From Flavobacterium hiemivividum (GTDB lineage: Bacteria; Bacteroidota; Bacteroidia; Flavobacteriales; Flavobacteriaceae): a DNA stretch of 64,000 nucleotides. The stretch is from positions 310,001 to 374,000 of the forward strand of contig NZ_SMFO01000001.1 in the NCBI RefSeq assembly GCF_004349145.1, written 5' to 3'. A program made the position numbers and the translations under genes. Positions 7,884 through 17,164 of this stretch are shown here, piece by piece. Under the pieces are notes generated by a model. The model had not been told where the DNA came from and ran no database searches. It saw only the letters and a list, made by a program, of their open reading frames with translations. Within the stretch, counting starts at the first letter, position 1. Each line of letters begins with the position of its first letter.

Positions 7884-8591
7884 ATGAAAAATATTATTAT
7901 TGCAAGCACTTCCACGGTACATGGGAGCGATTATTTAGAATACCTTTTACCTGAGTTGAAAATCCATTTTAGAAACTGTAAAACAATATTATTTATACCG
8001 TACGCGAGACCTAGCGGTATTTCGCATGAAGAATATACTACTAATGCAGCTTCGGCTTTCGCCAAAATTAATATAGCAGTAAAAGGAATACATGAATACG
8101 ATGACGCAGCGTTAGCCGTAAAAAATGCTGAAGGGATTTTTACAGGAGGCGGAAGCACCTTTGTTTTAGTTGCTCAATTGTACCAAAATAATATTATAAC
8201 AGCTCTTACTGAAGCCGTAAAAAACGGAACTCCGTATTTAGGAACTAGCGCAGGAAGTGTTATTTGCGGACTAAGCATGCAAACGACAAATGACATGCCT
8301 ATTGTTTATCCTCCAAGTTTTAAAACCTTAGGATTAATTCCTTTTAACTTGAATGCACATTATTTAGATCCAGATCTACAATCTAAACACATGGGAGAAA
8401 CGCGAGAAACTAGAATAAAAGAATTTCATGCATATAACAACATCCCTGTTTTAGGACTTCGCGAAGGAAGCTGGTTAAAAGTAGATGGCGATAAAATAAT
8501 TCTGAAGGGACAGCTAGCCGCTAGAGTATTCAAACAAAATCAAGCTGCCGAAGAAATAGAAACAGGAACAGATATTAGTAACCTGAAATAA
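7884..8591 (+). CDS. pepE: Dipeptidase E (peptidase family S51)
   Basis: A 235-residue cytosolic serine peptidase that cleaves Asp-Xaa dipeptides. The nucleophile is the serine of the GTSAGS turn (S122). H159 in NLNAHYLD and E194 in GLREGSW fit the S51 triad, and the glycine-rich FTGGGSTF loop at 87-93 fits the oxyanion region. Length matches PepE. It is divergent from the CarboxypepD_reg genes upstream and is followed by a bidirectional terminator. A cyanophycinase-like relative is the main alternative, but the short length favours PepE. Confidence 0.9.
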   Translation: MKNIIIASTSTVHGSDYLEYLLPELKIHFRNCKTILFIPYARPSGISHEEYTTNAASAFAKINIAVKGIHEYDDAALAVKNAEGIFTGGGSTFVLVAQLYQNNIITALTEAVKNGTPYLGTSAGSVICGLSMQTTNDMPIVYPPSFKTLGLIPFNLNAHYLDPDLQSKHMGETRETRIKEFHAYNNIPVLGLREGSWLKVDGDKIILKGQLAARVFKQNQAAEEIETGTDISNLK

Positions 8592-8594
8592 TAA

Positions 8595-8640
8595 AGCGAA
8601 AGACGAGGATTCTCGTCACTTTTGACGAGACGACAACCAA
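8595..8640 (-). pseudogene. Fragment resembling the 3' part of tRNA-Gly
   Basis: The 14 bases AGCGAAAGACGAGG at 8595-8608 repeat exactly the 3' end of the two nearby tRNA-Gly genes (minus strand). The fragment GACAACCA at 8632-8639 also recurs. Between them the T-arm is replaced by unrelated sequence that can fold on itself (GACGAG/CTCGTC). It looks like a decayed third copy of the tRNA. Confidence 0.5.
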
Positions 8641-8651
8641 GTCGTAAAACG

Positions 8652-8685
8652 AAAAAGCCTAACTCTATAAAAAGTTAGGCTTTTT
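8652..8685. terminator. Bidirectional terminator between pepE and tRNA-Gly
   Basis: A stem AAGCCTAACT (8655-8664) with AGTTAGGCTT (8673-8682) is flanked by an A run and a T run. It can serve pepE on the plus strand and tRNA-Gly on the minus strand. Confidence 0.75.
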
Positions 8686-8690
8686 TTAAG

Positions 8691-8763
<73 letters not shown>

Positions 8764-8775
8764 ATTAACAGGGTG

Positions 8776-8783
8776 CAAATATA
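8776..8783 (-). promoter_or_regulatory. -7 promoter box of tRNA-Gly copy 1
   Basis: On the minus strand this reads TATATTTG, 12 bases before the mature 5' end. A TTG lies 20 bases further upstream, one more than the usual spacing. The second tRNA-Gly gene has the same box at the same distance. Confidence 0.6.
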
Positions 8784-8983
8784 GAAACTTATTCAATCTA
8801 ACGCAAACTTTTTTTTAAATAAAATAAAAATATTTTGATTTGGGAATCTGAGAAAATTTAAAGTCCTAATATCGAACCGATTCCAACGTTATAAAAAAAA
8901 ACTAAAAAATTACATTTCGATTTTAATAACGAAAGTTGGAGTTTTCGTGAATTTTAACGAGAATACAATAACGCTATAAAATA

Positions 8984-9016
8984 AATAACCCTAACTTTAT
9001 TCAAGTTAGGGTTATT
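8984..9016 (-). terminator. Terminator of tRNA-Gly copy 2
   Basis: A stem AATAACCCTAACTT (8984-8997) with AAGTTAGGGTTATT (9003-9016) lies just past the tRNA 3' end on the minus strand. Its sequence differs from the terminator of copy 1, so the two tRNA units are not simple recent copies of one block. The 200 bases between 8784 and 8983 hold nothing I recognise. Confidence 0.7.
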
Positions 9017-9020
9017 AAAG

Positions 9021-9093
<73 letters not shown>

Positions 9094-9105
9094 ATTACTG
9101 TGGTG

Positions 9106-9113
9106 CAAATATA
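9106..9113 (-). promoter_or_regulatory. -7 promoter box of tRNA-Gly copy 2
   Basis: On the minus strand this reads TATATTTG, 12 bases before the tRNA, matching the box of the first copy. The -33 element is not clear. Confidence 0.55.
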
Positions 9114-9463
9114 GATAATAACTTGGCTTTGAAACAAGTTTTTTAATGGATTTTTTTCAAAAAAAAGAGCAGTTTTTTATAACCATTTTAAAATTAAAAT
9201 GTTACCTCTTTTAATTTTTCCGCCCAATATGTATTTCATTCAAAAAAAACATCCTTAACAAGCTATTTACACCAATAATTAAGGTTCCGTCCTGATAATT
9301 CAATGCTCCTACTTCAGTTTACTATCGTTGAATTAATCGCAGCTTTAAATTCTGATCAATTTTCGAACAATATATTGACTTAAAAAGCTTAGCTCTTCAA
9401 TAAATCCAAACGCCTTATTGAATACATGCAGTGAATAGCCAGTTCACAGATACTCATAAACAC
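9114..9463. other. Gene-free stretch
   Basis: This AT-rich stretch lies between the tRNA-Gly promoter and the terminator of the L,D-transpeptidase gene. Both strands were read for open frames and gene remnants; none was found beyond short chance frames. I see no repeats or RNA motif. Confidence 0.5.
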
Positions 9464-9503
9464 AAAAAAATGCCGCTTGTAGCTTTACAAACGGCATTTT
9501 TAT
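9464..9503 (-). terminator. Terminator of the L,D-transpeptidase gene
   Basis: AAAAATGCCG pairs with CGGCATTTTT, and an inner TTGT/ACAA extends the helix. It lies about 20 bases past the stop on the minus strand, and A and T runs allow activity both ways. Confidence 0.75.
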
Positions 9504-9522
9504 TATGATTAAATAAATCTTG

Positions 9523-10242
9523 TTAGATTAATTTAGAAGATGTTTTATAGCTATTTGATGGATAATAAATAAATAAACAAGACTTATCCTTTATCGTTTG
9601 AATTATTTCATTAGACAAATCCATCGGAAGCGCAGGACAACCTAAACTTCTACCTAATCGTTTGTTATTTTGTATAAAAGAATCTGAAACATAATTTGCT
9701 CCATGAATAACAACTGCTCTATCTCTGGCGTTACTATTGATCCCTTTTTCCAAGCCATCTAATCTAAGTGACTTCCCGTGCTTTCCAGTATATATTTCAC
9801 CTGTAGCGTAAAATCCAAGGCTACTTTGAAACGATTCGGATGCATTTGAAAAATTCTTAGCAAATTCATCACCGGTGTTTCTTCCGTGAGCAACTAAAGA
9901 ATTGTATAATATTTTATTAGTAGTAAGATCAATTACCCAAAGTCTTTTAGAATTAGATGACATACTAAAATCAATCAAAGTCAGTATGTTTTTACTAACT
10001 AATCCTTTTTCCTTCAACAAATTGAAACCTTTTAAAGCTTCTGTAAAACTTTGTAAATTAGGTAATGCAAAATGATTCGAATTCAGATTGTTGTAAACTG
10101 ATTCGGCATTACTTTCAGCAGTGATTTTTATCACCTTAGCAACTTTTATTTCACTCTTCGCTTTAGTCTCAGAGAAGAATAAGCTACTCGTAGAATTAGA
10201 AATAAACAACAAGAATAGGGCTGGGAATATTTTATAAATCAT
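9523..10242 (-). CDS. Murein L,D-transpeptidase catalytic domain protein (YkuD_2-like)
   Basis: A 239-residue exported protein with a signal peptide (FPALFLLFISNS). The C-terminal half matches the YkuD_2 type of L,D-transpeptidase domain. It has VVIHGANYVS with H180, then RLGRSLGCPALP with the candidate nucleophile C202. Such enzymes form or remodel peptidoglycan cross-links, or attach proteins to peptidoglycan, in the periplasm. A helical linker occupies about residues 45-95. The gene is monocistronic, with its own promoter box at 10279 and its own terminator. Whether it makes 3-3 cross-links or acts as a carboxypeptidase cannot be told from sequence. Confidence 0.85.
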   Translation of the reverse strand: MIYKIFPALFLLFISNSTSSLFFSETKAKSEIKVAKVIKITAESNAESVYNNLNSNHFALPNLQSFTEALKGFNLLKEKGLVSKNILTLIDFSMSSNSKRLWVIDLTTNKILYNSLVAHGRNTGDEFAKNFSNASESFQSSLGFYATGEIYTGKHGKSLRLDGLEKGINSNARDRAVVIHGANYVSDSFIQNNKRLGRSLGCPALPMDLSNEIIQTIKDKSCLFIYYPSNSYKTSSKLI

Positions 10243-10278
10243 TGATTTTTATTAAGTTATATATCATATGAACGCTTG

Positions 10279-10286
10279 CAAAAGTA
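10279..10286 (-). promoter_or_regulatory. -7 promoter box of the L,D-transpeptidase gene
   Basis: On the minus strand this reads TACTTTTG, 36 bases upstream of the start codon. I found no TTG at the proper spacing. Confidence 0.45.
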
Positions 10287-10381
10287 TAAAAATTATCTTA
10301 ACTAAACACTAAACAGTACTATTTAAGGAATCTTTAACAATTATGAATACTATATTGATCCTTAAATATATATCACATAAG

Positions 10382-10411
10382 TTGATAATTATGTGAATTT
10401 TATTACTTTTG
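10382..10411 (+). promoter_or_regulatory. Promoter of the first DUF5916 gene
   Basis: TTG at 10382-10384 and TACTTTTG at 10404-10411 are separated by 19 bases, a full consensus match. An in-frame ATG at 10393 lies inside this promoter, so translation must begin at the later ATG, 10432, which also starts a clean signal peptide. Confidence 0.65.
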
Positions 10412-10431
10412 CTTCAACCAAACCAGAATTC

Positions 10432-12828
10432 ATGCCAAAATCCTATTACATTACCATAACCTTTATAATCTTATTTAGTTTCAAGTCCTACTGTCAGAAA
10501 AAGACTCTTTTTGCGAAACCAACGACAGAAATCATAAGTATCGATGGCGAGGTCAAGGAGCAAGCATGGAACACCGTTAGCAGCATTGCCACTGATTTCA
10601 TCATGTTTGAGCCAGACAATGGAAAACCTATAAGTAAAGATAAGAAAACAGAAGTTAAAGTTTTATACGATAACGATGCTATTTACATTTCGGCAATTTT
10701 ACATGATAACCAACCTGAAAAAATTCAAAAAGAAATAACAAATCGCGATGTATTTGGTGTATCCGACCACTTTTCTGTTTCCATAAACGGATTTAACGAC
10801 GGTCAACAAGATTTTAGATTCTTTGTAAGTGCTGCTAATGTTCAAATGGATTGCTTAGCAACAGAACAGACTGAAGATTTTTCCTGGGACGCTATATGGC
10901 AAAGTAAGGCCGTTATTACTGATTTTGGATGGATTGTAGAAATGAAAATCCCTTATGCAGCTTTGCGTTTTTCTAATGGCAAAGAACAAATTTGGGGGTT
11001 GAACTTTATGCGCGAAATAAAACGTGATGTTCAAAAATATACTTGGAATCATGTGGATACTAAAATTGGCTCCGTAATTACTCAAGCGGGAACACTCGAA
11101 GGAATACAAAATATTAAACCACCAACCCGTCTTTTCTTTATTCCTTATGTGTCGACTTATTATCAGGAAGATGATTTTACCTCGGATAGAACTTTGAAAG
11201 CAGGACTCGATATTAAATATGGAATCAATGACTCTTTCACATTGGACGCTATTTTAATACCTGATTTTGGTCAGACTAAATTTGATAATGCGATATTAAA
11301 CTTAGAACCTTTCGAACAAAGACTAGATGAAAACAGGCCGTTTTTTACCGAAGGAACTAATCTATTTAACATTGGAAACATATTCTATTCCCGTCGAATA
11401 GGTGGCGCACCAAGCACCTACCCAAATGTAGCAGCCGATGAGGAAGTGACAAACTATTCCAGCTCTGTCAACTTGATTAATGCCGTAAAAGTATCCGGAA
11501 GAACCGAGAAAGGTTTAGGCATTGGCTTTTTGAATGCTATTACCGAAAAAACGTACGCCACAATAGAAAACACAACAACCGAAGAAACACGAAAAGAAGT
11601 TATTGAACCCCTTACGAATTACAATGTTTTGGTCTTAGACCAGCGTTTTAATCAAAATTCATCAGTGTCATTTGTAAATACTAATACCACACGTAACGGC
11701 AGTTTTAGAGACGCTAATGTGTCTGCTTTGCTATTCGACTTAAGCACTAAAGCCAACTCTTACAACTTATATGGTGATCTTAAATATAGTACAATTAACT
11801 CCATTGAAGATTATGACGGTATTAAATCATCTCTAAATTTTGCCAAAACAAGCGGAAAATATAGATATTCCTTTTCAGGACGTTACACCTCAAAGGAATT
11901 TGACAACAATGACTTGGGAATTAATTTCTATACTAACTTTTACAATTTGTACAGTAATTTAAGTTATCGAATATTAAACCCTACTAAGACATTCAATACT
12001 TTCCGATTTCAAAATGAATTCAATTTAGTATTTGACAATACTACTGGTAAACTTCAAGAAGGATTATACAAGCCTACAATAAAAGCAACTACAAAACGCA
12101 ATCATTATTTCGAAATTGGTTTAGATATAAAACCCTTTGAAGCATATGATTTTTATGAACCAAGAGTCGATGGTCGTTATTTACAATTACCAAGAAGTAT
12201 AGGCGAATATGTGGGTATAGAATTTAATCGAAATAATGCTTTCACTTTTGATATTACTCAAAGCGTCACAAAATACGACCAAGAAGGAAGAGTTAATTAC
12301 GGAATTGCTGTTGGTCCAAAATACAGAATGAATGACAAGTTTTCACTCTATCTCGTAGTTGATTACACAATCAAAAAAAATGACATAGGCTGGGTTGATT
12401 TTGAAAATTCTGATATCATTTTTGGTAAAAGAGATAGGGAAATACTACAAAATGATCTTACCGGTAAATATGCTATCAATGATAAAATGGCACTTAATCT
12501 AACGGCTCGTTATTACTGGTCTTACTCAGATATCAAAGATTTTTACACCTTAGAAAATAATGGTCAATTATCCAAAAACGACTCCTACAACTTGAACAGA
12601 AACAGAAATTTCAACTCTTGGAATTTAGACTTTTCCTACTCGTGGTGGTTTGCACCTGGAAGTGAATTGTCCATTTTATACCGCAACTATGCGCAAGAAG
12701 GCAGTCCTAATGTGGAAAAAAGATTAAACACAAACCTAAAAAATGTGTTTGATAGTAACATGACAAATATACTTTCAGTAAGCGTTCGTTATTTCATTGA
12801 CTACAATGTTATCAAAAATAAATTTTAA
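10432..12828 (+). CDS. DUF5916 outer-membrane protein with CBM9-like domain (first of pair)
   Basis: About 798 residues from the chosen start. A signal peptide (ITFIILFSFKSYCQ) is followed by an N-terminal beta-sandwich of the family-9 carbohydrate-binding type (about residues 30-215; landmarks IDGEVKEQAWN, FIMFEPDNGKP, VLYDNDAIYISA). A long C-terminal region of alternating aromatic strands ends SVRYFIDYN..., typical of the DUF5916 beta-barrel. The last strand ends with F, as outer-membrane barrels do. The binding domain and barrel suggest a surface protein recognising some ligand. No catalytic residues are evident. It is followed by a close paralogue. An earlier ATG at 10393 is rejected because it lies within the promoter. 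Confidence 0.82.
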   Translation: MPKSYYITITFIILFSFKSYCQKKTLFAKPTTEIISIDGEVKEQAWNTVSSIATDFIMFEPDNGKPISKDKKTEVKVLYDNDAIYISAILHDNQPEKIQKEITNRDVFGVSDHFSVSINGFNDGQQDFRFFVSAANVQMDCLATEQTEDFSWDAIWQSKAVITDFGWIVEMKIPYAALRFSNGKEQIWGLNFMREIKRDVQKYTWNHVDTKIGSVITQAGTLEGIQNIKPPTRLFFIPYVSTYYQEDDFTSDRTLKAGLDIKYGINDSFTLDAILIPDFGQTKFDNAILNLEPFEQRLDENRPFFTEGTNLFNIGNIFYSRRIGGAPSTYPNVAADEEVTNYSSSVNLINAVKVSGRTEKGLGIGFLNAITEKTYATIENTTTEETRKEVIEPLTNYNVLVLDQRFNQNSSVSFVNTNTTRNGSFRDANVSALLFDLSTKANSYNLYGDLKYSTINSIEDYDGIKSSLNFAKTSGKYRYSFSGRYTSKEFDNNDLGINFYTNFYNLYSNLSYRILNPTKTFNTFRFQNEFNLVFDNTTGKLQEGLYKPTIKATTKRNHYFEIGLDIKPFEAYDFYEPRVDGRYLQLPRSIGEYVGIEFNRNNAFTFDITQSVTKYDQEGRVNYGIAVGPKYRMNDKFSLYLVVDYTIKKNDIGWVDFENSDIIFGKRDREILQNDLTGKYAINDKMALNLTARYYWSYSDIKDFYTLENNGQLSKNDSYNLNRNRNFNSWNLDFSYSWWFAPGSELSILYRNYAQEGSPNVEKRLNTNLKNVFDSNMTNILSVSVRYFIDYNVIKNKF

Positions 12829-12965
12829 ATTTTTTACAAATTAAGTGTAACAAGACTCATAAAAATCAGTCTATTATCTAAAGCCTTTTTGAAGCAGTTT
12901 ATTTACAGCCTGATAAATATCTAAAATAGGTTTCGAATATTTTCGTTTTATCTATTGATACATTT

Positions 12966-15383
12966 ATGAAATACATTTTACTGCTATTCTTTGTTTTCGT
13001 TTCCCTATTTGGCTATAGCCAAAAAAAAGTTTTACAAACAAAATTCACTTCTGATAATATAACTATCGACGGAAAACTAAATGAAAGCATTTGGCAAGCC
13101 ACGCCCGAAGCCACTGATTTCATCATGTTCCAGCCAGATAATGGAAAACCAATTCCAGAAAACAGAAAAACTATTGTAAAAGTACTTTACGATAATGACG
13201 CAATTTATATTGGAGCATTATTATATGACGACGAACCTGATAAAATTAGAAAAGAAATTACACAACGAGATAGTTTTGGCGCATCAGATGTTTTTGGGGT
13301 TTTTATAAATGGTTTTAATGATGGTCAGCAGGATTTTCAGTTTTTTGTTAACGCTGCCGATGGACAAGGTGATTGTATTACTACAGACACTAACGGCGAA
13401 GATTATTCCTGGGACGCAATATGGAAAAGTAAAGCAATAATTACTGATTTTGGCTGGGTTGTCGAAATGCGAATACCATATGCCGCACTGCGCTTTTCGG
13501 GAGAGAAAAAACAAACTTGGGGACTTAACTTTTTTAGAGATATAAAAAGAGACCGTCATAAATATACTTGGAATTTTATTGATTCAAAAATTGAAACTTT
13601 CACACAACAAACAGGTGTATTGCAAGGCATAGAAAACATAAAGCCTCCTACCCGGTTGTTTTTATTGCCGTATTCGTCATTTTACTTAAACGCTAACAAA
13701 TATCAAAAAACGCTAGGCACTTTAAAAGGCGGCCTAGACATAAAATATGGAATTAATGACGCTTTTACCTTAGACGCCATCCTGATTCCAGATTTTGGAC
13801 AGACTAAATTTGATAACCAAATTCTAAACCTTGGACCATTCGAACAACAATTTAACGAGAACCGACCTTTTTTTACTGAAGGTACCGACTTATTTAGCAA
13901 AGGAGATTTAGTCTATTCCAGAAGAATTGGAGGAAGACCGAGCAGAGGACCTAAAACTGCAGACAACGAGATAATAATCGAAAACCCATCTAATGTGGAG
14001 TTAATTAACGCCTTAAAAGTGTCGGGGCGAACAAAAGACGGACTTGGGATAGGTATTCTAAACGCAGTCACCAAGAAAACAAATGCAACCGTTGAAAACA
14101 GCGTGACAAAAGAGACACGAACCGAAGAAGTGGAACCTTTGACTAACTACAATGTACTTGTTTTAGACCAGCGTTTTCGTAAAAATTCAGCTATTTCTTT
14201 TATCAATACAAACGTAACCAGAAATGGCGATTTTAGAGACGCCAATGTCTCGGCGATTGTCTGGGATTTAAACACTAAAAAAAACACCTATAATTTATCA
14301 GGAGATATAAAGTACAGCTACGTGAATGATGTTACAGACAAAAAAGGATTATACTCTACATTAAATCTGGGAGAAACGAGCGGAAAATATAGATATAATG
14401 TAGGAGCAGATCTAGTTACTAAAGATTTTGATAATAATGATTTAGGAATCAATTTTAGAACTAATTACTACAGTACTTATGGCGGTGCTAGTTATAGAAT
14501 CTTAAATCCCACAACACTTTTCACTTCCTTTCGAGTAAGTTCAAATATGTTTAGCCAATTTCATAAAGAAACCGGTAAATTACAAGGCAATAGCTTTAGC
14601 GTATTTGTAAATATGGAAAATAAAAAAAATCATAGTTATGGTTTCGACCTAAATGCTAGCCCTTTTGAGTCTTACGATTACTACGAAGCTAGAACGGAAA
14701 ATAGGTTTTTAATAACACCCAGAAGTCTAGGCGGTTATTTTTACATATCCACTAATTACAACAATAAATTTGCTCTTGATATTAATTCGTCCGTAACAAA
14801 ATTAAGTGAATTCGCCCGTAACTCTTTCGAAATAGGAATAGGTCCTAGATATCGTTTTAATGATAAATTCTCGATGAATATTAATTTCAATTACTTCAGG
14901 CAAAATAACGATAAGGGTTTTATAGATAAAATCGATACCGATACAAATCCATCTACTCCACCTTCGATTATTTTTGCTAATAGAAACACGGTCACTTACA
15001 GCAATACTCTGTATGGAAAATACTCACTTAATAGTAGAATGAATTTTAATATGGAAGTACGTCAATACTGGTCGTATGCCGAAAACAAGAATTTCTTATA
15101 CTTAAAAGACGATGGACGACTAGCCGACTATCAAAATTATACAGCAAATAAAAACTCCAGTTTTAGTTCTTGGAATCTTGATTTGTCATATTCATGGTGG
15201 TTTGCCCCTGGAAGCGAGATTTCTATTTTATATCGAAACAGCGCAGCTAATTTTGATGAAATAATCAATAAAGATTTCAATAAAAACGTAACTAACTTAT
15301 TGAATAATGACGCTTTGAATCATACTTTTTCAATCAGCGTGAAATACTTCATCGATTACAACAGTATAAAATCTAAATTTTAA
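12966..15383 (+). CDS. DUF5916 outer-membrane protein with CBM9-like domain (second of pair)
   Basis: An 805-residue paralogue of the gene upstream, sharing its whole architecture. It has a signal peptide (LLLFFVFVSLFGYSQ) and a CBM9-like domain with ITIDGKLNESIWQ, FIMFQPDNGKPIP and VLYDNDAIYIGALL. The conserved segments DAILIPDFGQTKFDN and ENRPFFTEGT are present, and the barrel ends FIDYNSIKSKF. Relative to the first copy it has a short insert rich in Asn, Pro and Thr near residues 655-665. The tandem order and end-to-end similarity point to gene duplication followed by divergence of the barrel loops. No terminator is obvious between the two genes. Confidence 0.82.
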   Translation: MKYILLLFFVFVSLFGYSQKKVLQTKFTSDNITIDGKLNESIWQATPEATDFIMFQPDNGKPIPENRKTIVKVLYDNDAIYIGALLYDDEPDKIRKEITQRDSFGASDVFGVFINGFNDGQQDFQFFVNAADGQGDCITTDTNGEDYSWDAIWKSKAIITDFGWVVEMRIPYAALRFSGEKKQTWGLNFFRDIKRDRHKYTWNFIDSKIETFTQQTGVLQGIENIKPPTRLFLLPYSSFYLNANKYQKTLGTLKGGLDIKYGINDAFTLDAILIPDFGQTKFDNQILNLGPFEQQFNENRPFFTEGTDLFSKGDLVYSRRIGGRPSRGPKTADNEIIIENPSNVELINALKVSGRTKDGLGIGILNAVTKKTNATVENSVTKETRTEEVEPLTNYNVLVLDQRFRKNSAISFINTNVTRNGDFRDANVSAIVWDLNTKKNTYNLSGDIKYSYVNDVTDKKGLYSTLNLGETSGKYRYNVGADLVTKDFDNNDLGINFRTNYYSTYGGASYRILNPTTLFTSFRVSSNMFSQFHKETGKLQGNSFSVFVNMENKKNHSYGFDLNASPFESYDYYEARTENRFLITPRSLGGYFYISTNYNNKFALDINSSVTKLSEFARNSFEIGIGPRYRFNDKFSMNINFNYFRQNNDKGFIDKIDTDTNPSTPPSIIFANRNTVTYSNTLYGKYSLNSRMNFNMEVRQYWSYAENKNFLYLKDDGRLADYQNYTANKNSSFSSWNLDLSYSWWFAPGSEISILYRNSAANFDEIINKDFNKNVTNLLNNDALNHTFSISVKYFIDYNSIKSKF

Positions 15384-15476
15384 GTTGCGTATATTTTAAA
15401 AAAACAATCCTTACACAATTAATTCAGTAGTATTTACTGCTGTTTATTCCTGAATATATAATAGTCTGTTCTTCTG

Positions 15477-15506
15477 TTGACACATTTTAGAAAAACTTTA
15501 CCTTTG
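15477..15506 (+). promoter_or_regulatory. Promoter of gpmI
   Basis: TTG at 15477-15479 and TACCTTTG at 15499-15506 are 19 bases apart, a full match to the Bacteroidetes consensus. The -7 box ends 16 bases before the start codon. Confidence 0.7.
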
Positions 15507-15522
15507 TTTAAAATCCATACAA

Positions 15523-17040
15523 ATGAACAAGAAAGTAATTCTGATGATATTAGACGGTTGGGGAAAATCTCCTGACCCTAAAGTATCAGCAATCGATCAA
15601 GCTAATATTCCTTTTATAAACAGTCTTTATACAAAATATCCAAGTGCACAACTAAGGACCGATGGTTTAAACGTAGGCTTACCCGAAGGGCAAATGGGAA
15701 ATAGCGAAGTAGGACATATGAACCTGGGTGCTGGTCGTATCGTTTACCAAGATTTAGCAAAAATAAATCTGGCTGTCGCCAATAATAGTTTAGCCAAGGA
15801 ACAAGTTCTAATCGATGCCTTTCAATATGCAAAAGACAACAATAAAAAAGTACACTTCTTAGGATTAGTTTCTGATGGTGGTGTGCATTCTCATACTTCG
15901 CACCTTCGCGGATTAATCGACGCTACTCAAGCTTATGGATTAAAAGACGTATTTATTCATGCATTTACTGACGGTCGTGATGTAGATCCTAAATCAGGAA
16001 AAAATTACATTCAAAATTTAGAAAACTATATTGCAAATAAGTCGGTAAAAATCGCTTCAGTTATAGGTCGCTATTACGCAATGGATCGTGATCAAAGATG
16101 GGAAAGAGTTAAACTCGCCTACGATTTGATTGTGAATGGTCGCGGAACTCCTGCTCTAGATCCTGTAGTAGCAATCGAACATAGCTACACTAACAATATT
16201 ACAGATGAGTTCATCGACCCTATAGTGATAGTGGATAATAATGTTAAACCTATCGCAACTATTGAAGAAGATGACGTTGTTATTTTCTTTAATTTTAGAA
16301 CAGACAGAGGAAGAGAATTGACTGAAGCGCTTTCTCAGCAAGACTTCCACGAACAAAACATGCACAAGTTAAATTTGTACTACGTTACCTTGACTAACTA
16401 TGATGAAACGTATAAGAATGTAAAAGTGGTTTACAATAAGGATAACATAACAGAAACCTTAGGTGAAGTTCTCGAAAAAGCTAATAAAACTCAAATTAGA
16501 ATTGCCGAAACTGAAAAATATCCGCACGTAACATTTTTCTTTTCTGGAGGGCGAGAAATACCTTTTAGAGGCGAAAAAAGAATATTAAAAAATTCTCCAA
16601 AAGTACCAACATACGATTTGCAACCTGAAATGAGCGCATTTGAATTAACAGAGGCTTTAGTTCCAGAACTTGAAAAAGGGGATGTAGATTTTGTATGTCT
16701 TAATTTTGCCAATGGCGATATGGTAGGCCACACCGGAATTATGAGTGCAGCTATCAAAGCCTGTGAAGCTGTTGATCAATGTGTCGAAAAAGTAATTACC
16801 GCGGCTTTAGCTAGTAATTACACCACTATTGTTATTGCGGATCACGGTAACTGTGAAACGATGATAAACCCTGACGGCAGTCCGAATACAGCTCACACCA
16901 CTAATCCAGTGCCAATTATTCTAGTTGACAAATATTTAAAACACATAAACAATGGAGTTCTTGGGGACATTGCCCCTACGATTTTAGAATTAATGGGAAT
17001 AGAAAAACCAGAAGTTATGACACGTCATTCTTTGCTATAA
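15523..17040 (+). CDS. gpmI: 2,3-bisphosphoglycerate-independent phosphoglycerate mutase
   Basis: This glycolytic enzyme interconverts 3- and 2-phosphoglycerate in the cytosol, using two Mn ions and a phosphoserine intermediate. All 505 residues fit the family length. The metal ligand D11 is in MILDGWG, and the catalytic serine S61 is in GNSEVGHMNLGAG. The phosphatase-domain metal ligands appear in VIADHGNCE and near NTAHTTNPVP. A strong promoter lies directly upstream and a terminator directly downstream, so the gene is transcribed alone. Confidence 0.97.
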   Translation: MNKKVILMILDGWGKSPDPKVSAIDQANIPFINSLYTKYPSAQLRTDGLNVGLPEGQMGNSEVGHMNLGAGRIVYQDLAKINLAVANNSLAKEQVLIDAFQYAKDNNKKVHFLGLVSDGGVHSHTSHLRGLIDATQAYGLKDVFIHAFTDGRDVDPKSGKNYIQNLENYIANKSVKIASVIGRYYAMDRDQRWERVKLAYDLIVNGRGTPALDPVVAIEHSYTNNITDEFIDPIVIVDNNVKPIATIEEDDVVIFFNFRTDRGRELTEALSQQDFHEQNMHKLNLYYVTLTNYDETYKNVKVVYNKDNITETLGEVLEKANKTQIRIAETEKYPHVTFFFSGGREIPFRGEKRILKNSPKVPTYDLQPEMSAFELTEALVPELEKGDVDFVCLNFANGDMVGHTGIMSAAIKACEAVDQCVEKVITAALASNYTTIVIADHGNCETMINPDGSPNTAHTTNPVPIILVDKYLKHINNGVLGDIAPTILELMGIEKPEVMTRHSLL

Positions 17041-17064
17041 CACCTACCAAACCCATATTTTTTT

Positions 17065-17097
17065 AAGGCTATTCACTACGAATAGCCTTTATTTTTA
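17065..17097 (+). terminator. Terminator of gpmI
   Basis: AAGGCTATT (17065-17073) pairs with AATAGCCTT (17081-17089) around a 7-base loop and is followed by a T-rich tract. Confidence 0.75.
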
Positions 17098-17111
17098 TAA
17101 TAAGATTCCAT

Positions 17112-17119
17112 TATATTTG
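17112..17119 (+). promoter_or_regulatory. -7 promoter box of the tetR-export operon
   Basis: TATATTTG at 17112-17119 matches TANNTTTG. A second match, TACTTTTG, occurs at 17140-17147 and overlaps the operator palindrome. With either box, an in-frame TTG at 17117 cannot be the translation start, so I start the regulator at the ATG at 17165. Confidence 0.5.
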
Positions 17120-17122
17120 CAC

Positions 17123-17143
17123 AGTAATAGTAACGCTATTACT
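17123..17143. promoter_or_regulatory. Candidate TetR operator palindrome
   Basis: AGTAATAG (17123-17130) and CTATTACT (17136-17143) form a perfect inverted repeat with a 5-base spacer. It lies between the -7 box at 17112 and the regulator start, and overlaps a second -7-like box at 17140-17147. Its size and place are those of a TetR-family autoregulatory operator. Confidence 0.65.
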
Positions 17144-17164
17144 TTTGCGAAAATAATACTCAAA

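Noticed and set aside
10393..10431. Longer start for the first DUF5916 protein
   Set aside because: The in-frame ATG at 10393 lies inside the full consensus promoter 10382-10411, and the added residues would bury the signal peptide.
17117..17164. TTG start 48 bases upstream for the TetR regulator
   Set aside because: The TTG is the last three bases of the -7 promoter box and the extension would cross the operator palindrome.
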